From positions 1 to 11,194 of the forward strand of contig JAVBMO010000150.1 of assembly GCA_031552355.1 (NCBI GenBank): a stretch of 11,194 nucleotides of DNA, in the 5' to 3' direction. This stretch comes from JAVBMO01 sp031552355 (GTDB taxonomy: Bacteria > Bacteroidota > Bacteroidia > Bacteroidales > P3). A program made the translations under genes and the position numbers. The notes beneath the pieces are model-generated. The model was given only the letters and a program-made list of their open reading frames with translations, ran no database searches and was not told the origin of the DNA. This document shows positions 7,568 through 11,194 of this stretch, piece after piece; positions within the stretch are counted from its first letter, which is position 1, and each line of letters begins with the position of its first letter.

Positions 7568-8830
7568 GTGCGACAAACAGAAAACAGCATATTGCAAAAT
7601 TTGGACTGGAAATGCATAGGTTTGTACTTGGCATTGATTTTCATAGGCATGTTAAATGTCTATTCTGTATCTTTTGACGAAGCCCATCCCAGTCTTTTTT
7701 ATTTCGGTGGAACCCAAGGCAAACAACTGATTTGGATACTAATTTCCTTATTTATAGGATTTTGTATATTGCTCACCGAGCCTAGATTTTTTTCACAAAC
7801 GGCGTATATTTTTTATGGGGTCGGCTTGGTTCTTTTGGTCGCGGTATTGGCTACGGCCACTGCCACAAAAGGCGCCAAATCGTGGTTTGGGATAGGGGCC
7901 TTCGGGATACAGCCTTCGGAATTTGCTAAATTTACCACATCGTTGGCTTTGGCGCGCTATTTAGGCGGTTTGGGAGTCGATTTAAAGGAAGTGCGAGTAA
8001 AGGCAATTGCTTTCGCTTTGATATTAATCCCCATGGGCTTGGTTTTTCTGCAAAATGACACCGGATCTACCTTGGTATTCTGCTCCTTGTTTTTGGTTTT
8101 GTTTCGCGAAGGCTTGTCGGGAAAACTATTGCTCTACCCTATTTTGTTAGGTTTGCTTATTATAGGTGCATACCTTTTTGGCCCGTACATTATGGGTGGC
8201 GTGGTTGTGGTGGGTTTGGCCGGTTCTTTGCTTTTTTCGCGAAAAACCAAAAAAGATATTTTAAACAGGGTGTTCTTATTGGCGTTTTTGCTGGGGATTG
8301 TTTTTGTGGCAAATCCTGTTTACGAAAAGGTTTTGGCACAACACCAAAAAGACCGTATCGATATTTTATTTGGGAAAACCGAGGACTTGAAAAAAACCGG
8401 TTACAATGTAAACCAGTCAAAAATTGCCATTGGTTCGGGCGGATTCCTAGGAAAAGGCTATTTGCAGGGAACCCAGACCCAGTATAATTTTGTGCCGGAA
8501 CAATCGACCGACTTTATTTTTTGCACCATTGGCGAAGAATGGGGTTTTGTAGGTAGCGCCATTACCATTGTAGTCTATATTTTCTTTTTCATCCACCTGA
8601 TTACAATGGCGGAGCGACAGCGGTCGCGCTTTGCAAGGATTTACGGCTATTGTTTAGCCAGTATTTTGTTTTTCCATTTTGCAGTGAACATCGGCATGAC
8701 CATCAGCCTGTTTCCCGTAATGGGGATTCCTTTGCCGTTTATCAGCTATGGGGGGTCGTCGTTGTTGGCTTTTACCATGTTTTTGTTTGTCTTTATCCGC
8801 CAAGATGCCTCACGAAACAATTTGATATAA
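7568..8830 (+). CDS. rodA: RodA, SEDS-family peptidoglycan glycosyltransferase
   Basis: 420 residues from a GTG at 7568. The next in-frame Met (residue 28) falls inside the first membrane helix, so the GTG is preferred. SEDS proteins polymerise lipid II into glycan strands in the membrane, here as partner of PBP2. The protein is strongly hydrophobic, with about ten membrane segments. Signatures: IQPSEFAK (114-121), QNDTGSTLVF (162-171), NVNQSKIAIGSGGFLGKG (280-297), PEQSTDFIF (310-318) whose Asp315 fits the catalytic Asp reported for RodA, and IPLPFISYGGSS (387-398). The loop around 255-280 (DRIDILFGKTEDLKKTGY) is longer than in E. coli RodA, as I expect in Bacteroidota. FtsW is excluded mainly by linkage to PBP2 and by context. 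Translation is probably coupled to mrdA, with a 7-base gap. Confidence 0.95.
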   Translation: MRQTENSILQNLDWKCIGLYLALIFIGMLNVYSVSFDEAHPSLFYFGGTQGKQLIWILISLFIGFCILLTEPRFFSQTAYIFYGVGLVLLVAVLATATATKGAKSWFGIGAFGIQPSEFAKFTTSLALARYLGGLGVDLKEVRVKAIAFALILIPMGLVFLQNDTGSTLVFCSLFLVLFREGLSGKLLLYPILLGLLIIGAYLFGPYIMGGVVVVGLAGSLLFSRKTKKDILNRVFLLAFLLGIVFVANPVYEKVLAQHQKDRIDILFGKTEDLKKTGYNVNQSKIAIGSGGFLGKGYLQGTQTQYNFVPEQSTDFIFCTIGEEWGFVGSAITIVVYIFFFIHLITMAERQRSRFARIYGYCLASILFFHFAVNIGMTISLFPVMGIPLPFISYGGSSLLAFTMFLFVFIRQDASRNNLI

Positions 8831-8832
8831 AA

Positions 8833-8878
8833 AAGGTTGTAAGGTTTGTAAGGTTTATAAGGTTGTAAGGTTTGTAAA
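8833..8878 (+). repeat. Short tandem repeat just after rodA
   Basis: Five consecutive units of 8-9 bases (AAGGTTGT, AAGGTTTGT, AAGGTTTAT, AAGGTTGT, AAGGTTTGT) begin two bases after the rodA stop. Units differ by one T or a G-to-A change. Such slippage-prone tracts are likely to vary in length between strains. No function is visible. Confidence 0.85.
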
Positions 8879-9048
8879 GATAAAATGCATAAGATAAGTA
8901 GATGACCAAATACACAGCATGAGAATCATCAGACACTGCCTCTAAAGCCCCTTTGGGGTTTGGGGCCTATTTCGCGCCTTCGTGGCAAAAGAAAAAATAG
9001 CCACCAAGACACCAAGAAAAGAAATAATAATAAAAAGCTTTGCGCCTT
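8879..9048. repeat. Gene-free stretch with a dispersed phrase-like repeat
   Basis: No gene is seen. A compact stem AAA-g-CCCC-TTT-GGGG-TTT (8944-8961) lies about 115 bases after rodA but lacks a T run, so it is at best a weak terminator. From 8974 the DNA consists of GCGCCTTCGTGGCAAA and CCACCAAGACACCAAG phrases with a GTGGC/GCCAC stem (8982-9004), continuing as TTTGCGCCTTAGAG at 9040-9052. Similar phrases resume at 9278 after the hairpin element, so that element appears to sit inside this repeat. Confidence 0.5.
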
Positions 9049-9277
9049 AGAGGCTATTTAAATTTTCATGAAATAAAACACAAATAAAAAGATGTCGCAA
9101 CTACGTTGCTTTTAAATCAATACATTCATATTTTACAAAGATGTCGCCACGCTGTGGCTTAAAAGCGGCAGAGCCGCGTAATCTTTGTAGTAAATCATAA
9201 AATCCACGTTTATGAAAGCCGCATAGCGGCGATATCTTGAAATATGTAAATTGCATAACGAAATTTAAACAACCTCT
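9049..9277 (+). mobile_element. Hairpin-rich non-autonomous element (MITE-like), copy 2
   Basis: This is the inverted counterpart of the element at 2658-2883. The ends are AGAGGCTATTTAAATTT (9049-9065) and AAATTTAAACAACCTCT (9261-9277). Four perfect hairpins with 5-bp arms and 3-nt loops are present: GCAAC/GTTGC (9097-9109), GCCAC/GTGGC (9146-9158), GCGGC/GCCGC (9165-9177) and GCCGC/GCGGC (9218-9230). CTTAGAG occurs at both edges (9046-9052 and 9276-9282), a candidate target duplication whose exact limits overlap the terminal repeat. The element encodes no recognisable protein; a 70-codon minus-strand frame across it (9313-9101) is most likely incidental. Confidence 0.72.
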
Positions 9278-9345
9278 TAGAGCCCTCGTGGCAAAAATAA
9301 GGAGCAAAGGCACGAAGAAAAACGATAAATAAAATTTAAACTGAC
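9278..9345. repeat. Continuation of the phrase-like dispersed repeat
   Basis: GAGCCCTCGTGGCAAAAATA and GCAAAGGCACGAAGAAAA resemble the phrases at 8974-9048. Removing the hairpin element joins GCGCCTTAGAG to CCCTCGTGGC, restoring a continuous repeat. The stretch ends shortly before the start codon at 9366 and may contain part of that gene's leader. Confidence 0.45.
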
Positions 9346-9365
9346 ATTAAAAAACTTGTTTTATT

Positions 9366-9896
9366 ATGAATTTACTTGTTCAAATTATTATAGTAACCAT
9401 TCCGCCTTGCATTGTGGCGGCTTTGTCGTATTTTCTAATCCGCAATTTCCTGGGAAACGACCAAAAGAAAAAACTGTTGGAAATGCAGCAAGAAAAAAGC
9501 AAAGAAACTCAAAAGGTATTGCTGCCACTGAGATTGCAGGCCTACGAACGTTTGGCTTTGTTTTTGGAACGCATTCACCCGAATAATTTGCTGTTGAGAA
9601 GTTTTTCGGCAGGAATGGGCCTGCGTGATTTGCAGGTGGCCATGACGCAAAGCATCCGCGACGAGTTTGAGCACAACCTTTCGCAACAGATTTATATTTC
9701 GCCGGAATTGTGGCACCATATCAAGTCGGCCAAGGAAGAAATGATAAACCTGATTAATTCTTCGGCTTTCGAAAGTGCAGAAAAAGCCGACCCTACCGCT
9801 TTGGCAGCAAAAATATTCCAGCTTTCGGCACAAAACCAATTGCCTTGCGAATGGGCTTTGGACATGTTGAAAAAAGAATTCTCAGACTTGATTTAA
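9366..9896 (+). CDS. Small single-pass membrane protein, conserved in Bacteroidota
   Basis: 176 residues from an ATG at 9366. A membrane segment covers about residues 4-27. It is followed by a charged, glutamine- and lysine-rich helix (30-51, NDQKKKLLEMQQEKSKE) that may form a coiled coil. Next is the block LPLRLQAYERLALFLERI (53-70) and a mostly helical cytoplasmic part. The layout and the LRLQAYERLALFLERI block recall an uncharacterised Bacteroidota family that I believe is catalogued as DUF7935, but I could not check this. No catalytic motif is apparent. It stands alone, with repeat DNA on both sides, so context gives no functional clue. Codon use and the lack of stops support a real gene. 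Confidence 0.8.
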   Translation: MNLLVQIIIVTIPPCIVAALSYFLIRNFLGNDQKKKLLEMQQEKSKETQKVLLPLRLQAYERLALFLERIHPNNLLLRSFSAGMGLRDLQVAMTQSIRDEFEHNLSQQIYISPELWHHIKSAKEEMINLINSSAFESAEKADPTALAAKIFQLSAQNQLPCEWALDMLKKEFSDLI

Positions 9897-10107
9897 TGGA
9901 GAATTGAAAGTTGAACAGCCCTTTTAAATTGAGAATTGAAAATGAAACAGCAAAAAACCTGTGTAATCTGTGCCTTTGTGGTTCTTCGGCTGTTTGATTC
10001 CTGATTCCTAATTAGCACTGGTGCGTTCACAGCCATCCGAAAGTTAAAAAAAAGCCTACATAAAAAGACCTAATTTAGTTGCGTCAAAAAAACAACATAA
10101 GATGTAA
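9897..10107. other. Gene-free stretch, repeat phrases then probable IS leader
   Basis: GAGAATTGAAAGTTGAACAG and TTGAGAATTGAAAATGAAAC phrases (9899-9943) and a CTGTGTAATCTGTGCC phrase (9959-9974) resemble common Bacteroidota intergenic repeats. From about 10012 the sequence changes character: GCAC-TG-GTGC (10015-10024), then A-rich DNA leading into the IS4-like reading frame. That part may be the left end of the IS, but the terminal repeat cannot be verified because the other end is missing. Confidence 0.35.
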
Positions 10108-10712
10108 TTACACAGGCGCAGCAAAAATAACAAAAGACCGGTATTCCGACAAATTTTAGATTTAATACCCCTTCCAATTTTTCGTTCGGTTGTCAACCAA
10201 CACAAAAGCGATAAAGGCTGCCATAAATACAAGACCTTCGACCAATCAGTCGCTCTAACTTTCGGACAGCTGGCAAAATGCTATACATTATCTGATATAA
10301 GTTGTTGATTACCAATAAGCACGACACAGTTAAGCGATTTAGGAATAACCCAAAATCCCTCCAGATCAACCATGAGCGACGGCAATAAAAACAGGTCATA
10401 CAAAGTATTTGAAAGCCTTTATTATCGCTTGCTGAACCATTACGGACATACGTTAAAAACCCGCCATCAATCCCATATCATCAAAGAAATCAAAGACAAA
10501 ATCATCAAACTTATCGACAGTACGGTCATAAGCTTATGTTTGAGCCTTTTTGACTGGGTAACGTTTCGGATGAAAATACACACCATTTTAGAAGACGCAT
10601 TGGCATTGCCTTGCTTGATTAATATAACCCAAGGTAATGTGGCAGACAGCAAAGGACTGTCCGAACCTGTGTTCGACAAAGGGACTATTGTTGTAGAAGA
10701 CAGGGCTCACCT
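10108..10712 (+). pseudogene. IS4-family transposase remnant
   Basis: Reading frame 10108-10743 continues through one TGA (10306-10308) and encodes a transposase of the IS4 group. Upstream of the stop it reads VFRQILDLIP (10141 on) and KYKTFDQSVALTFGQLAKCY. Downstream come PSRSTMSDGNKNRSYKVFE, then IDSTVISLCLSLFDWVTFR with the first catalytic Asp (codon near 10516), and GTIVVEDRAH with the second (near 10699). No start codon remains; the position where one is expected reads AAA AAT AAC. Several residues expected between FR and MKIHT (near 10570) are missing in frame. The catalytic Glu and the whole C-terminus are lost where ISL3-like DNA begins at about 10712-10718. The last residues before the TAG at 10741 are therefore chimeric. 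Non-functional. Confidence 0.8.
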
Positions 10713-10717
10713 GATAA

Positions 10718-10934
10718 TCAATAGGGATACGCATAAATCTTAGCCAGTCTAAACAGGAAAACTTCACATCAACAACTCCTATGATAGCCGCCCTAAATGC
10801 TTTATTTTTGCATTGAATGATTCTGCAGCAGCATTAGATGAACCGTTGTTGTAAAAGTTAAATATGTCGTAAAAGGTTGCTGCAATCACATTGAATGAGT
10901 GAAACCCAGCCTCCACCACCTGGTTATACCATTT
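10718..10934 (-). pseudogene. ISL3-family transposase C-terminal remnant
   Basis: The minus strand from 10934 reads KWYNQVVEAGFHSFNVIAA and then YNNGSSNAAAESFNAKIKH, the conserved C-terminus of ISL3-type DDE transposases (commonly STNASAESFNAKIK). It meets a TAG at 10781-10779. A frame change restores GVVDVKF, and a second one, in a T run near 10758, restores FFLFRLAKIYA followed by PY and a TGA at 10720-10718. Two frameshifts, and loss of everything upstream of the WYNQV block, show a dead fragment. Its 5' side is cut exactly at 10935, where the AGAGGTTG terminus begins. Its 3' side abuts the IS4 remnant. Confidence 0.8.
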
Positions 10935-11045
10935 AGAGGTTGTTTAAATTTAAATCAAGATCCTGATTATCAATATATTTTATTTTTAATCTATTTAAAA
11001 AACTGAGTATTGTTATGATTGTAAATCAGTCTTTTATTTTTAGAA
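10935..11045 (-). mobile_element. Solitary inverted copy of the IS1-like element end
   Basis: The 111 bases are the reverse complement of 269-379 with five mismatches by eye, starting with the terminus AGAGGTTGTTTAAATTT (10935-10951). The match stops at TAGAA (11041-11045), where the hairpin array begins, so the transposase expected further right is absent. It is a truncated element end or a solitary non-autonomous derivative. It interrupts the ISL3 remnant. Confidence 0.75.
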
Positions 11046-11051
11046 CTCAAC

Positions 11052-11170
11052 ACCTTTGGATTTTCAATCCAAAGGTTGGATAAACGAATAGAATTCGTTT
11101 GAGTTTCGACTAAAGTCGATTCAAAAGGATAAACTAAAGTTCATTGAAATTATTCGAGAATGAAATTCTC
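11052..11170. repeat. AT-rich hairpin array, right copy
   Basis: Five clean inverted repeats stand in a row: ACCTTTGGATT-TTC-AATCCAAAGGT (11052-11076), ACGAAT-AGA-ATTCGT (11084-11098), TCGACT-AA-AGTCGA (11106-11119), AACT-AA-AGTT (11132-11141) and GAGAAT-GAA-ATTCTC (11156-11170). The first three match the left array at 383-445 in inverted orientation. Loops are 2-3 bases, so cruciform or RNA stem-loop structures are possible. No ORF is supported, and the array may continue past the window. Confidence 0.7.
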
Positions 11171-11194
11171 ATTTGAATTGGGATGATCACCATG

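Noticed and set aside
8944..8961. Intrinsic terminator for mrdA-rodA
   Set aside because: The stem is G+C rich but sits about 115 bases after the stop and is followed by GGGGCC rather than a T run.
9101..9313. 70-codon minus-strand frame across the second hairpin element
   Set aside because: It runs through the terminal repeat and hairpins; its apparent repeats (RGSAAFKPQRGDIF) are translated palindromes, and copy 1 has indels relative to it.
269..11045. Composite transposon carrying mrdA-rodA, suggested by the inverted 111-bp repeats
   Set aside because: The genes between are ordinary core genes, the right copy lacks a transposase, and the two termini face each other as expected for independent insertions on either side.

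Overview
The window looks like chromosomal DNA of a Bacteroidota bacterium, probably class Bacteroidia. Evidence: an M1 peptidase with a C-terminal type IX secretion (T9SS) sorting domain, a RodA with the Bacteroidota-style extended loop, a LuxE-type acyl-protein synthetase and a small single-pass protein of a kind I associate with this phylum, AT-rich intergenic DNA, no clear Shine-Dalgarno sequences, and -7 boxes of the TAnnTTTG type. No tRNA, rRNA or CRISPR array was seen.

Layout. Positions 1-379 hold the 3' end of an IS1-family element (transposase C-terminus plus a non-coding tail ending in the terminal repeat AGAGGTTGTTTAAATTT, read on the minus strand). Positions 383-736 are gene-free and carry small AT-rich hairpins. 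A minus-strand block follows: M23 peptidase (4243-3416), ribH (3381-2905), a roughly 225-bp hairpin-rich mobile element, then a secreted M1 aminopeptidase (2651-777). A gene-free stretch (4244-4635) separates these from a minus-strand LuxE-like gene (5637-4636). That gene diverges from the plus-strand pair mrdA (PBP2) and rodA (5710-8830). After rodA come a short minisatellite, a host-type dispersed repeat, a second inverted copy of the hairpin element (9049-9277), and a conserved small membrane protein (9366-9896).

From about 10108 the window is a graveyard of insertion sequences. A decayed IS4-like transposase (plus strand) runs into a frameshifted ISL3-like transposase end (minus strand). 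That is cut by a 111-bp inverted copy of the IS1-like tail, followed by a second AT-rich hairpin array to the window end.

The core genes are housekeeping. PBP2 and RodA are the transpeptidase/glycosyltransferase pair of lateral wall synthesis, the M23 protein is a candidate wall hydrolase, RibH makes the riboflavin precursor, and the M1 enzyme probably digests peptides outside the cytoplasm. The unusual content is the repeat DNA. Six termini of one repeat family are recognisable: one on the IS1-like element, one on a solitary tail fragment, and two on each of two non-autonomous hairpin elements. One of these elements sits immediately upstream of the M1 start codon. I saw no complete undescribed defence or metabolic system.
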